Origin: an uncultured Clostridia bacterium
GTDB lineage: Bacteria > Bacillota > Clostridia > TANB77 > CAG-508
Assembly (NCBI GenBank): GCA_948891265.1
Contig: CAQUBD010000005.1
Coordinates: 1-64,000, forward strand
DNA length: 64,000 nt
Direction of reading: 5' to 3'
In this document: piece after piece, positions 45,511 to 54,932 of the stretch
Layout: the number at the start of each line of letters is the position of its first letter
Position numbering within the stretch: the first letter of the stretch is position 1
Position numbers and translations under genes: made by a program
The notes under the pieces: model-generated
Seen by the model: only the letters and a program-made list of their open reading frames with translations
The model's database searches: none
What the model was told of the DNA's origin: nothing

Positions 45511-45692
45511 AAAAGCTTATAATAAAAAATGTGAAAATCAAGTGAATGTAGAGTAATCAAGCTAGAAATTCTTAATTGATTTTTTGGAAAGAGTTCAAGC
45601 TTGTCTTGGAAGGGTGCCAAAAAATTAATTTAGAATTTCTGTGATGATTAGCTCGCCCCGAGCTTGTTTGAACATTTTTTATTATAAGCTTT
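45511..45692. repeat. 182-bp two-copy element, copy B
   Basis: Ends AAAAGCTTATAATAAAAAATG and CATTTTTTATTATAAGCTTT. Compared with copy A (33437-33619), the terminal stem differs at a position where both arms change together (G-C to A-T). The interior, including AGCTCGCCCCGAGCT, is nearly identical. Confidence 0.8.
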
Positions 45693-45831
45693 CTTAGATA
45701 GATTTTGGATGGCTGTGAATTGTAACAATTTTAAAAAGCCAAAACTTAAATTTCACAAAATCTATTGATTTAATTTTTAATTTATTATAGTATATATAAA
45801 GAAAAAATGAGATTATACTAAGGAGGAAAAA

Positions 45832-46635
45832 ATGCCAAGAAAAGCAAAAGAAAAAGAAGAATTAAAAAATACTAAAACAAATAAAAAAATATCAAATTCA
45901 AAAGTTACAAATTCTAAAAAGACATCATCTAACAGAACAAAACAATCCAAAAGTTCAGTCCAAAGCAAAAATGCTGCAAAAAGCACAAAAATCTCAAAAA
46001 CTAGTACAACAAATAAAAAATCAACATCTGTAAAGAAGCAATCAAAACCTATAATTACTGAATATTATGATTTACCAGAAAGATATAATCAAACAGTTGT
46101 AAAAGTCTTAGCTCAAACACCAAAAACTTTATTTATATATTGGGAAATTTCAGATGCTGATATAGAAAATTATAAAAAACAATATGGTGAAAACTTTTTT
46201 GAAACAACAAAGCCTGTTTTGATAATTCATAATGATAATTTAAATTATAGTTTTGAAGTTGAAATAAATGATTTTGCAAATAGTTGGTATTTACACATAA
46301 ATGATAGTAAGTCAAATTATAGAATCGAACTTGGTAGACGTCCTATAAATACTAATAATATAGAAATAAAATCTGATTATATATTTATAACATCCTCAAA
46401 TAAAATTGAAGCTCCTAATGATCATATTTTATTTAACAATTCTCAAAAAATGGTTTATTTTAGAAATGTGAAAACAAAACAAGAAATTCAAAAGCCTATA
46501 TCTTCTCTTTCTTTTATAAGGAATATGGGAAAAATCTACGATATTTATGACATTTACAAAGAATTATATAAAAATGAAGATGACTTTAATAATTTATCAA
46601 ATCCATCTTCTCATACATCATCTCAATTCAAATAA
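45832..46635 (+). CDS. DUF4912 protein with Lys/Ser-rich N-terminus
   Basis: A 267-aa protein. The first 75 residues are Lys/Ser/Thr-rich and low-complexity. Then ITEYYDLPERYNQTVVKVLA followed by TPKTLFIYWEISD marks DUF4912, a domain often encoded next to GH57 alpha-glucan branching enzymes, as here (43 bases upstream of one). Function unknown; a carbohydrate-related role is inferred from context. RBS AAGGAGGAAAAA. It has no CGG codon and its composition matches the host. Confidence 0.85.
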   Translation: MPRKAKEKEELKNTKTNKKISNSKVTNSKKTSSNRTKQSKSSVQSKNAAKSTKISKTSTTNKKSTSVKKQSKPIITEYYDLPERYNQTVVKVLAQTPKTLFIYWEISDADIENYKKQYGENFFETTKPVLIIHNDNLNYSFEVEINDFANSWYLHINDSKSNYRIELGRRPINTNNIEIKSDYIFITSSNKIEAPNDHILFNNSQKMVYFRNVKTKQEIQKPISSLSFIRNMGKIYDIYDIYKELYKNEDDFNNLSNPSSHTSSQFK

Positions 46636-46640
46636 CTAGT

Positions 46641-46676
46641 CCAAAAAGGGTGTCCCTATTGGCACAAAGGAGAAAA
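46641..46676. repeat. REP-like fragment at the GH57 RBS
   Basis: CCAAAAAGGGTGTCCCTATT then GGCACAAAGGAG; the last bases serve as the RBS of the GH57 gene. Confidence 0.4.
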
Positions 46677-46678
46677 AA

Positions 46679-48265
46679 ATGCAACAAAAAAAAGGTTATG
46701 TAAGTTTTGTATTACATGCACATCTTCCATTTATACATCATCCAGAAAGTGATGATTATTTGGAAGAATCGTGGTTATATGAAGCTATCTCAGAAACATA
46801 TATACCACTACTTACAAATTTTCAAAAATTAGTTGATGAAGGGGTAGATTTTAGAATTACAATGTCTATGACTCCACCTCTTCTTTCAATGTTAGATAAT
46901 AAATTATTACAAAGAAAATACATTAAATATTTAAAAAAATTAATTGAACTTTCAAAAAAAGAAGTTATTAGAACAGCTAATGATGAAAGATTAAATAAAT
47001 TGTCTCATTATTACCTTGATAGATATTCTAATGATTTACATTTATTTAAAGATGTTTTTAATTGTGATTTAATTAGTCAATTTAAACACTTCCAAGACAT
47101 TGGAGTTTTAGAAATTATCACATGTGGTGCTACACATGGATATTTTCCAATTTTATATGTTAATGAGAAAACTGTAAAAGCTCAAATAGCTGTTGGTGTT
47201 CAAACTTACGAAAGATATTTTGGAAAAAAACCTCGTGGTATTTGGCTTCCTGAATGTGGATATGTTCCAGAAGCTGATAAATATTTAAAGGAATTTGGAA
47301 TTGATTATATAATTACTGAATCACATGGTATTTTATATGCTGATCCTACACCAATTTATGGTACTTATTCTCCTATTGTTTCTCCAAAAGGTGTTGTTGC
47401 TTTTGGGCGTGATATGGAGTCTTCTAGACAAGTTTGGAGTTCTATTAATGGTTACCCTGGAGATTTTAATTATAGAGAGTTCTATCGTGATATAGGTTAT
47501 GAAGCTGATTATGATTACATCAAACCTTATATTGCTCATAATGGTGTTAGGGTCCATACTGGTATTAAATATCATAGAATTACTGGTAAAACTGATAATA
47601 AAGATTATTATGAACCACAATGGGCAATGGATTCAGCTGAAAAACAAGCAGGGCACTTCTTGGATTGTAGAACTAGTCAAATAAATGATATTGTTTCCGT
47701 TATGGATAAACCGCCTATTATTTTATGTCCCTATGATGCAGAGCTTTATGGACATTGGTGGTATGAAGGACCTTATTGGCTATACATTTTGTTTAAGAAG
47801 ATTTATTATGATGATTGTAATTTCCAACTAATTACACCATCTGAATATATTGATAAATACCCTGAAATTCAAGTGTCATCACCTTGTCGTTCTAGTTGGG
47901 GTGCAAATGGTTATAGTGAAGTATGGCTTAATGAAACAAATGACTATGCACATAAACATCTACATGTTGCAGGAGATAGAATGTGTGAATTAGCTTGTAG
48001 CTATCCAAATGCAAAAGGATTAAAGAAAAAAGCTTTAAATCAATGTGCTAGAGAATTGTTGCTTGCTCAAAGTAGTGATTGGTTATTTATTATTACTAAT
48101 GGAACTATGGTTGATTATGCTAAAAAGAGGATTAAAGATCATATTGGGCGTTTTAATAAATTATATTATCAAATTAAAAATGATGATATTGATGAAAATT
48201 TTCTAAAAGATATATCTAAAAAAGACTGTGTCTTTCCTGATATTAATTATAATATTTATGGATAA
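46679..48265 (+). CDS. GH57 family 1,4-alpha-glucan branching enzyme (DUF1957)
   Basis: A 528-aa protein beginning GYVSFVLHAHLPFIHHPE, the typical GH57 N-terminus. GIWLPECGYVPEADKYLKEF holds the catalytic Glu, and PYDAELYGHWWYEGP the catalytic Asp; the C-terminal DUF1957 helical domain follows (SSDWLFIITNGTM...). Probably branches alpha-glucan (glycogen) in the cytoplasm. It pairs with the upstream DUF4912 gene. Confidence 0.93.
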   Translation: MQQKKGYVSFVLHAHLPFIHHPESDDYLEESWLYEAISETYIPLLTNFQKLVDEGVDFRITMSMTPPLLSMLDNKLLQRKYIKYLKKLIELSKKEVIRTANDERLNKLSHYYLDRYSNDLHLFKDVFNCDLISQFKHFQDIGVLEIITCGATHGYFPILYVNEKTVKAQIAVGVQTYERYFGKKPRGIWLPECGYVPEADKYLKEFGIDYIITESHGILYADPTPIYGTYSPIVSPKGVVAFGRDMESSRQVWSSINGYPGDFNYREFYRDIGYEADYDYIKPYIAHNGVRVHTGIKYHRITGKTDNKDYYEPQWAMDSAEKQAGHFLDCRTSQINDIVSVMDKPPIILCPYDAELYGHWWYEGPYWLYILFKKIYYDDCNFQLITPSEYIDKYPEIQVSSPCRSSWGANGYSEVWLNETNDYAHKHLHVAGDRMCELACSYPNAKGLKKKALNQCARELLLAQSSDWLFIITNGTMVDYAKKRIKDHIGRFNKLYYQIKNDDIDENFLKDISKKDCVFPDINYNIYG

Positions 48266-48266
48266 A

Positions 48267-48304
48267 AGTGTGACAAAGGGGACGTACCTTTTTGTCACAC
48301 TTTT
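48267..48304. repeat. REP-like palindrome after the GH57 gene
   Basis: AAGTGTGACAAAGGGGACGT then ACCTTTTTGTCACACTTTTT: same unit as the arms at 4904-4987. Also a plausible terminator because of the final T run. Confidence 0.8.
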
Positions 48305-48396
48305 TCTTGTAAACAAGCTCCTTTTATGCTAATTTGCATATTATAATGTATAAGTTTTGAAAATTTAGTAGATAATACTTTAGAAGGGAGAATTTC

Positions 48397-49242
48397 ATGA
48401 AATCTGTATGTATAAAAACAAATAATTTAAATTTACTAAATTATCTACTAAATGAATTAGATTATATAGAAATTGAACCTGTAATTATTTCTTCAAATGA
48501 ATTCAAAAACTATAAAAATATAATTGTACACTACAGAGGAAATGATAATAAAAAATTTGTACACGAAATTTCCTGTATTTTAGCATGTCTAATTATAGAT
48601 GAATTAGAAGAAAGTTTCCTAAAAAATATAATATTTAAAAATTATTTTTATTTTGACTCGATAGAAAAAAAACGTATATTAGATATGTGCTTTGATATAT
48701 TTACTGATGATTTTAATTTGTATTTTGATAAAAAATATAATTATTTAATTAAAAGCTTTGAAGATTATCTAGTCATTAATAAATCTATAATTTTAAGTGG
48801 ATTTTTAAATTTTAGAATAAAAGATTATATGTCTTTTTTGGAAAACATTGTTGATGAAGCTGTAAATGCATTTGTTGTAGAAAAAGAATATTTAGAATTT
48901 GTCTCTTTGCTAAAAATGTATATAAATTCTCAGAACTGTAATTCCAATATTGTTCATTTAATATATAATAATGAAAATTCAATTTTACTAGATGAAAATA
49001 AAGACATAATAAATGTCTCTAATGATATTTTTAAGGCTAAATATTTATCTGATATTACATTTTCTTCAAATGATTATGCTTTAAATGGTCTACTAACTCT
49101 CCTACCTAAAAAGATACATGTACATCTCATTGATAATTGCGTTGATGAGTTTATTCATACTTTAGGATTAATTTTTGAAAATAGAGTTGAAGTTTGTACT
49201 GATTGTAATATTTGTAAAATTTATAAAAAAATAAAAGTGTGA
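48397..49242 (+). CDS. YtxC-like sporulation protein
   Basis: A 281-aa protein with the C-terminal pattern SGFLNFRIKDYMSFLENIVD and AVNAFVVEKEYLEFVSLLKM, characteristic of the YtxC-like family annotated as putative sporulation protein in Clostridia. The N-terminal half is poorly conserved. TATAAT at 48342-48347 and GAAGGGAG ahead of the ATG support a separate transcript. The stop TGA lies inside the following REP-like hairpin. A role in sporulation is family knowledge, not shown by the sequence. Confidence 0.8.
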   Translation: MKSVCIKTNNLNLLNYLLNELDYIEIEPVIISSNEFKNYKNIIVHYRGNDNKKFVHEISCILACLIIDELEESFLKNIIFKNYFYFDSIEKKRILDMCFDIFTDDFNLYFDKKYNYLIKSFEDYLVINKSIILSGFLNFRIKDYMSFLENIVDEAVNAFVVEKEYLEFVSLLKMYINSQNCNSNIVHLIYNNENSILLDENKDIINVSNDIFKAKYLSDITFSSNDYALNGLLTLLPKKIHVHLIDNCVDEFIHTLGLIFENRVEVCTDCNICKIYKKIKV

Positions 49243-49272
49243 CAAAAAGGTACGCCCCTTTTGTCACATTTT
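49236..49272. repeat. REP-like palindrome / shared terminator of ytxC-like gene and gpr
   Basis: GTGTGACAAAAAGG and CCCCTTTTGTCACAT pair around TACG. It provides the stop codon of the YtxC-like gene and lies between two convergent genes. Confidence 0.75.
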
Positions 49273-49279
49273 CATATTT

Positions 49280-50272
49280 TCACATACTTAAATTAATTCC
49301 ACTTGCTACAACATCTTTCATATTTTCTATTAAATCATCTATTTCTTTTGGTGTTACAATTAGGTTAAACTCTCCTGGAAGCAATGCTTCTTTTATTTCT
49401 TCATAGTTATCTTGTTCTTTAAGTTGATTTAAATAGTCATTTGACTTTGCTTCTTCTTGTAGTTTAGTAATAAATAAATCTAAAGAATCATTTACAAGTA
49501 CTGCTGTTTCTACAACTGTTGGTATCCCTATTGCAATTACTGGTATCCCTAAAGTAGCTTGACTTATTTCTGCTCTAGTATTTCCAACGCCTGCTCCTGG
49601 TACTATTCCTGTATCTGAAAGCTGTACTGTACTACTTATTCTTTCAATGCTTCTTGATGCTAATGCATCTATTACAATTACAAGTTTTGGATTTATATTG
49701 TCTACTATTCCTTTTAAAATCTCTAATGTTTCAATACCTGTTGTCCCTAAAACTCCTGGTGAAATTGCACTCACCATTCTTGTTCCTTCTTCTACATATT
49801 GTGGCAAATAATTTATTATATGTCTTGTAACTTCTATTTCATTTATTACTTTTGGTCCTAAACTGTCTGGTGTTACATATATATTTCCAAGTCCTACTAC
49901 TAAGATTTCTCCTTGTTTATCTACATGTAAATCTATTATCTTCTTTAGTTCATTTGATAATGTTTCCGCTGATTTTTGTATATCTTCGTCTTGTGCTATT
50001 CTTAATTTTTTTATATCTATTGTTATATAATTCCCTTGTGGCTTTCCTATTGCTTTTTCTCCTTCTTCATTTGTTATTTTTACTCTTTCTACTGATATGT
50101 TTTCGTTTATTTCTTCTTTTTCACTTTCTATACCATTTATCTCATTTTCTATACTATTTGCTTTTCTATATAAATCTCTTCTTTCTGATGCCAAATCAGT
50201 CCTAAAATTAAATTGTTTTTGTTGTAATTTACTATTATCATTTGAAGATATATTTATATTGTTTTCTAACAT
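49280..50272 (-). CDS. gpr: Germination protease GPR
   Basis: A protein of about 330 aa of the A25 aspartic peptidase family, which degrades small acid-soluble spore proteins at germination. FRTDLASERRDLYRK at the N-terminus contains the self-processing region; VVGLGNIYVTPDSLGP, VIDALASRSIERI and DTGIVPGAGVGNTRAEIS are family blocks. The ATG at 50272 (MLENNIN) follows AGTGAGG. Shows the organism is a spore former. Confidence 0.95.
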   Translation of the reverse strand: MLENNINISSNDNSKLQQKQFNFRTDLASERRDLYRKANSIENEINGIESEKEEINENISVERVKITNEEGEKAIGKPQGNYITIDIKKLRIAQDEDIQKSAETLSNELKKIIDLHVDKQGEILVVGLGNIYVTPDSLGPKVINEIEVTRHIINYLPQYVEEGTRMVSAISPGVLGTTGIETLEILKGIVDNINPKLVIVIDALASRSIERISSTVQLSDTGIVPGAGVGNTRAEISQATLGIPVIAIGIPTVVETAVLVNDSLDLFITKLQEEAKSNDYLNQLKEQDNYEEIKEALLPGEFNLIVTPKEIDDLIENMKDVVASGINLSM

Positions 50273-50354
50273 AAAAAACCTCACTTCCTTTATTTTATTG
50301 TGAGATTTTTTTTACTTTTTATTCAATTAATTTAATTAGATTTTTGTACTTTTA

Positions 50355-51056
50355 TTATTCAGCTATATATGATGTAGTTATTCCCCAAGAATTACTAGTA
50401 TTCGTAATTTTTTCATCTTTAGTTAGTTTTATTTGTCCTTCCTGTGTGATACATACCCAAGATGGTTCTACATTATATGCATTAAGTGCATATTGAGCTA
50501 ATACATAATTATTTTTTATTGCTTTTGGCAAATCTGTAAAAATAATAGTCCCCTGATTCAAATTATTGGTTAAAGGCAATTTAGTCTCATCTACTACAAA
50601 CTCAATACTAACATATACAACATTTCCAATCTGACAATATCCACCTCCTGTTATTTCAACGCCATTTATGGCTGTTGGCCTAATATATTCAGTTGGTTTA
50701 TAATTAAGCTTATCTTCCACTGATTTTAATTTACCTTTTAAATCTTCAACTTCTTGTTTCAATAATTTATATTCTTCGTTTTGACTTTCACTTGAACTTC
50801 CGCTTCCATCTCCATTTATATTCCCTTCATTTTTTATCTCTTGAGAATCTATAAGATTACCATATTCATCTAGCATAGCTAATTCTTCCTCTTGTGCATT
50901 TTCATAATCACTTTTCGCCTTTTTAGTTTTATTTATTAATCCATCATTTCCTATTAATGCTGCTATACTTATTCCTGCTAATATCAAAAGTATTATTATT
51001 GTTATTACTAATGTTATTATTGTTATTCCTTTTTCTTTTATATGTATTTTCTCCAT
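50355..51056 (-). CDS. Prepilin-like surface protein with tail-fibre-like C-terminus
   Basis: A 233-aa protein. N-terminal prepilin-type segment: KEKGITIITLVITIIILLIL then AGIS, with a Gly before the hydrophobic helix as in type IV pilin cleavage sites. An acidic coiled-coil follows (about 75-100), then a C-terminal domain (GGGYCQIGNVVYVSIEFVVD...) like phage tail-fibre or carbohydrate-binding ends. RBS AGGAGGAAAAA. First of four paralogues at 50-56 kb that share the N-terminus and differ at the C-terminus. Confidence 0.75.
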   Translation of the reverse strand: MEKIHIKEKGITIITLVITIIILLILAGISIAALIGNDGLINKTKKAKSDYENAQEEELAMLDEYGNLIDSQEIKNEGNINGDGSGSSSESQNEEYKLLKQEVEDLKGKLKSVEDKLNYKPTEYIRPTAINGVEITGGGYCQIGNVVYVSIEFVVDETKLPLTNNLNQGTIIFTDLPKAIKNNYVLAQYALNAYNVEPSWVCITQEGQIKLTKDEKITNTSNSWGITTSYIAE

Positions 51057-51325
51057 TTTTTCCTCCTATGTATATTTTTCCCATTTATTTTTTTGTTATA
51101 CTTATATGATTTTTATTTATATATTCATTATATCTATAAATTAGTTACTTGTAAATAACCCTTTTTGGTTTTTTATTCATATTATAACCTTTTTATATAA
51201 ATTATAATTTTAAAAAACCGAAACTTAAACTTATATTTTTGAAATTTACCTTGAACGAGCATTTTTGAAAACTTCATAATATTTTATTTTTTATAATTAT
51301 ATATTTAAACATCTAAAAACACAAT

Positions 51326-51358
51326 AAAAGTGACTACTTTCGGTAATCACTTTTTTAC
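51326..51358 (-). terminator. Repeated terminator, copy 2
   Basis: Minus-strand hairpin GTGATTACC/GTAGTCAC, loop GAAA, T run; a variant with CGGTAATCAC. Ends the 51375 gene. Confidence 0.8.
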
Positions 51359-51374
51359 ATAAAATTAATTTATA

Positions 51375-52280
51375 TTATTCACATATATATGAGAATTCAA
51401 TAACCATCCATCCATATTCCCAAGGAACATGTGCAAACATTATTTCTCCTGTTTTATTAATATAAAGTTGCTTACATACATAACCATTAGCTTCTAGTAC
51501 ATATGTGGCTATGCTAGCTGAAGGACAAAATTCCTTTGGTATTGACATAAAAGTTTGTCCTGCAGGTATCGTTTTAGCAGCAGCTACTGTGGCTTGTACA
51601 GTTACTACATTTCCATATTTTCTAACTTTACTATTAGCATTACTAGGATCTATATAGTCACCTACTAGTTGCAGATTACCTGTTGAAACATTTAACTTGT
51701 CTTGTTTTTTATTTATATTTTCTTCAAATGTATCTAATTTATTATCATATAAGCTTATTTTGCTATCATAAAGTTCTTTCATTGCTTTTACTGTAGAATT
51801 TAATTTTTCAATCTCACTTTTTAGTTGTGCAATCTCAGTACTTGAACTATTTTGCCCATCATTTTCAGTATTGTCTCCTGAATCATCTTTATTTATAACG
51901 GTTTTTCCATCCCATATATCTGATAACAATATCTCATATTTTCCATCTTTAGTTATTATACTAGCAATTTTATTTGTATCTGTTTCATCATATTTTATAT
52001 CTTCTTCTTTTTCTACATATTTATTTAATATCTCTTTTAACTCATTTTGAGATAGATCCATACTCATATTTTCTGCTTGTTTTGCCATTATATCTGTTTG
52101 TATTTGTTCAATTATACTTGCTTTCTCTGCTTTTTCCTTTGCTGTTTTAGCCTTATTTATTAACCCATCATTTCCTACTAATGATGCTATACTTATTCCT
52201 GCTAATATCAAAAGTATTATTATTGTTATTACTAATGTTATTATTGTTATTCCTTTTTCTTTTATATGTGTCTTTTCCAT
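51375..52280 (-). CDS. Prepilin-like surface protein, paralogue 2
   Basis: A 301-aa protein. Same prepilin N-terminus (KEKGITIITLVITIIILLIL), then a helical stretch EKASIIEQIQTDIMAKQAEN that is almost identical over about 130 residues to the gene at 54933, a coiled coil (IAQLKSEIEKLNSTVKAM) and a distinct C-terminal domain ending SYICE with RKYGNVVTVQATVAAAK. Pattern: constant N-terminus, variable C-terminal head. Probably displayed through a type IV pilus-like machinery not seen in this window. Confidence 0.75.
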   Translation of the reverse strand: MEKTHIKEKGITIITLVITIIILLILAGISIASLVGNDGLINKAKTAKEKAEKASIIEQIQTDIMAKQAENMSMDLSQNELKEILNKYVEKEEDIKYDETDTNKIASIITKDGKYEILLSDIWDGKTVINKDDSGDNTENDGQNSSSTEIAQLKSEIEKLNSTVKAMKELYDSKISLYDNKLDTFEENINKKQDKLNVSTGNLQLVGDYIDPSNANSKVRKYGNVVTVQATVAAAKTIPAGQTFMSIPKEFCPSASIATYVLEANGYVCKQLYINKTGEIMFAHVPWEYGWMVIEFSYICE

Positions 52281-52518
52281 CTTTTCCTCCTATGTATATT
52301 TTCTCCATTTATCTTTTTATCATACTTATATAATTTATTTTATGCATTTATTATATCTATAAACCAATTACTTGTAAATATCTTATTTCGTTTTTTTATT
52401 CATATTTAAAATTGAAAGTTATAATATATCTTTGAAATTTACCTTGAACGAGCATTTCTGAAAATTTCATAATATTTTATTTTTAATTATTATATATCTC
52501 AATATCTAAAAACACAAT

Positions 52519-52551
52519 AAAAGTGACTACTTTTAGTAATCACTTTTTTAC
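52519..52551 (-). terminator. Repeated terminator, copy 3
   Basis: Same hairpin as 42860 (GTGATTACT/AGTAGTCAC, T run). Ends the 52566 gene. Confidence 0.8.
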
Positions 52552-52565
52552 ATAAGATAATTATA

Positions 52566-53024
52566 TTACTTCATTATTATTTTAAAATCATACACATTTG
52601 TATAATCTAATGTCATACTAGTATTAAATTGTGTTTTCTCTCCAGACTCTAATGGTGATATAATTCCACCTACCGTAATAATTTCATTTCCTTCTCTATC
52701 TAGAAATACTACATCAACTAATTTTAACTCTGTTGCATTTTCACTAATGTTTGTTACATCCGCTAATAGTACAGTCTGTTTATTTTGTTGTGTTAATTCT
52801 ATATTTGTAAACTTTAATCCATCTGTTTCTTTTTCTTCATTTAGTTTTGAGCTTATGTTTAATTTTGTTCCATTTTCTAATTCCTGTACTAATTGGCCTT
52901 GGCTTGCTTCTTGTTCTATTGTATTCACATTATTATCTTTTCTATTTTGTTTTACAATAAATAGTATTATTACTAATATAATAATTAATAAAATTATATA
53001 TATTGTTTTATTATTTCTCTTCAT
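52566..53024 (-). CDS. Membrane-anchored FxLYD-like protein
   Basis: A protein of about 152 aa: N-terminal helix (TIYIILLIIILVIILFIV), then a short linker and a beta-rich domain with LKFTNIELTQQNKQTVLLAD and NISENATELKLVDVVFLDRE, in the style of FxLYD/DUF4352 extracellular Ig-like domains. ATG at 53024 (MKRNNK). It lies among the prepilin-like genes and is likely part of the same surface set. Confidence 0.7.
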   Translation of the reverse strand: MKRNNKTIYIILLIIILVIILFIVKQNRKDNNVNTIEQEASQGQLVQELENGTKLNISSKLNEEKETDGLKFTNIELTQQNKQTVLLADVTNISENATELKLVDVVFLDREGNEIITVGGIISPLESGEKTQFNTSMTLDYTNVYDFKIIMK

Positions 53025-53093
53025 AAACAAACTTCTCACTTTCTTAATTCGTTTGAATCATTGTTACTAAAATTTGGGGTAAATCCCATTTTC

Positions 53094-54783
53094 TTAACTC
53101 CACCAGTGAACAGAGCACTTGCCAACATTTCCAGCAGCATCGATACTCCAAAGATAATATGTTTGACCATAAGTATATCCATACACAGTAAGATTTAAAC
53201 TCTTAGTTGGAGCTACATTAATAAAATTCGCTGGCATTATATCTTGTGTTGTAATTTGATAACCTACTACACCTGAATAATTTACTTCATTTTCAGCAAC
53301 ACTGACATTCATATGCCCATCAATAAATCCATTTAAAAGATTAAACGGTGGATTTTTATCTAAATTAGTTACCTCAAAAGTTGTCTCTCCGTCCATTGTT
53401 GTTATAACAATCTGTCAATCTCGCTTTAACTGTTACTTTACCATTCGAGGCCATAAGAGAACCTCCACATTTGATTACGTTTGTTCTTTCATAAAAAAGC
53501 CATGGATTTAATTCTATTGTATATCCTTGAACTGTTGTACTTACAGTGAGCATCTTTTCTTGAGCCCATGTTCCATTAGGAATATCAAGTGTAAACGTAG
53601 TATTTTGTGGAGTTAAATCAGGCACTTTTTTAGTTTTTATACTATTCATATTGCTTACATTACCTGCAACATCTTTTGCCCATATATAATATATTGTATC
53701 TTGTGTCCTCCATGCTGTTTCTTCTCTTATCTCTAATAATATTGTAGCTGTGCATGCTGTAAATTCTTGAGGTTCCACACTTTCTGTAGTAATAGCATAT
53801 CCTATTATTCCACTTTCTCCATCATTTGCATTAAAAAACACACCATGTGTTGTACTTTCTAATCCAGTTATTACTGGTTTTGTTTTATCTATATTTGTTA
53901 CATTTGCCGATGCAGCTCCACCGTAATTTGTTCCATCCCATAATCTTACATATATTGTTCCATTTGAAGTAAAAGTTTGACTAGGAGAGTCACTCCAATT
54001 TTTTCCGTCTTTACTGGTTTGAATTATAAAACCTTCTATAGATGTACCTGCTGTTACAGTTACATCTTCTTTCGTCCAAGTATTACTATCTGTACTATAT
54101 ACAAATGTCGTATTTGCTGTTGTTAAACCTTCTATTGTCGCTGTTTTTCTATCTATTAATACTTCTGCTTTCTCCTTATTTTTTGCTATTGCAACTATTT
54201 TTATATTATATTTTTTATTTTGTTCTAACTCTAAATATGTGTATGTTTCTTCTGTTTTTGTATCTTTTAAACTATAATTTTCATCATCTTCTGATTTTAT
54301 ATAATATTCTATTTTTCCGCCTTTATTATTTTTAGTCTTTACTTTTACTGTTATTGAATTTGTTGTATTTGTTATTTCTTCTATCTCTACTTTAGGTAAT
54401 AAAGATTTCTTTGTTCCTATATATTCAATCTTTATATTTCCATCTTCTTCTGTTATACTAAATACATAATTATCATCTATCACTATTTGTTTTTCATCAT
54501 CTTCATTTACATCTGTTATATTTAAATTTTCTTTTCCTTCAATAGCATGTATATATTCATCAATAGTTATTCTATTTCCATCTCTATCAGCAATTTCTTC
54601 CATCTTTGCTAATTCCAGTTGCTCTTGTAAGCTTGCTATTTTTTCTTTTTCTTTCGCTTCTTGAGTTCTTGATAATAATGAATTTTGTCCTATTTGTAAT
54701 ATTGATATTCCTGCTAATATTAAAAGAATTATAATTGTGATTATCAATGAAATTAATGTTATCCCTCTATTTTTATTTATCAT
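53094..54783 (-). CDS. Prepilin-like protein with Ig-like repeats, read through a +1 shift
   Basis: Two open frames join when C53391 is skipped: LTDCYNNNG then GETTFEVTNLDKNPP, giving 562 aa. N-terminal prepilin helix: NRGITLISLIITIIILLILA. Then fibronectin-like (ITVKVKTKNNKGGKIEYYIK) and bacterial Ig-like repeats recognisable by NVTNIDKTKPVI and EVTNLDKNPP, and by paired blocks IIGYAITTESVEP...YIWAKDVAGNV and VVGYQITTQDIMP...LWSIDAAGNV. The second of each pair lies beyond the shift, which shows the shifted frame is native. Confidence 0.85.
53389..53391 (-). other. CGG +1 frameshift site, prepilin-like Ig protein
   Basis: Coding strand AAC AAC AAT GGA C GGA GAG ACA ACT. The zero frame stops five codons later; skipping C opens 99 more codons with a repeat of an upstream domain. 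Confidence 0.85.
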
Positions 54784-54853
54784 ATGTACGATCCCCTTTC
54801 ATCATTATTGCTATTATACCTATAATTATATATTTTAATACTTCAAAACACAA

Positions 54854-54886
54854 TAAAAGCAACTACTTTTAGTAATCACTTTTTTA
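54854..54886 (-). terminator. Repeated terminator, copy 4 (variant)
   Basis: As 42860 but with GCAACT in place of GTGACT, which weakens the stem. Ends the 54933 gene. Confidence 0.55.
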
Positions 54887-54932
54887 CATAAATCTTGGCA
54901 TTCCCAATCCTTTTTATATTTAAGTTCGGTTT

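Noticed and set aside
54042..54335. Leu/Tyr-rich open frames opposite the surface and housekeeping genes
   Set aside because: They are low-complexity shadows of AT-rich minus-strand genes with no RBS.
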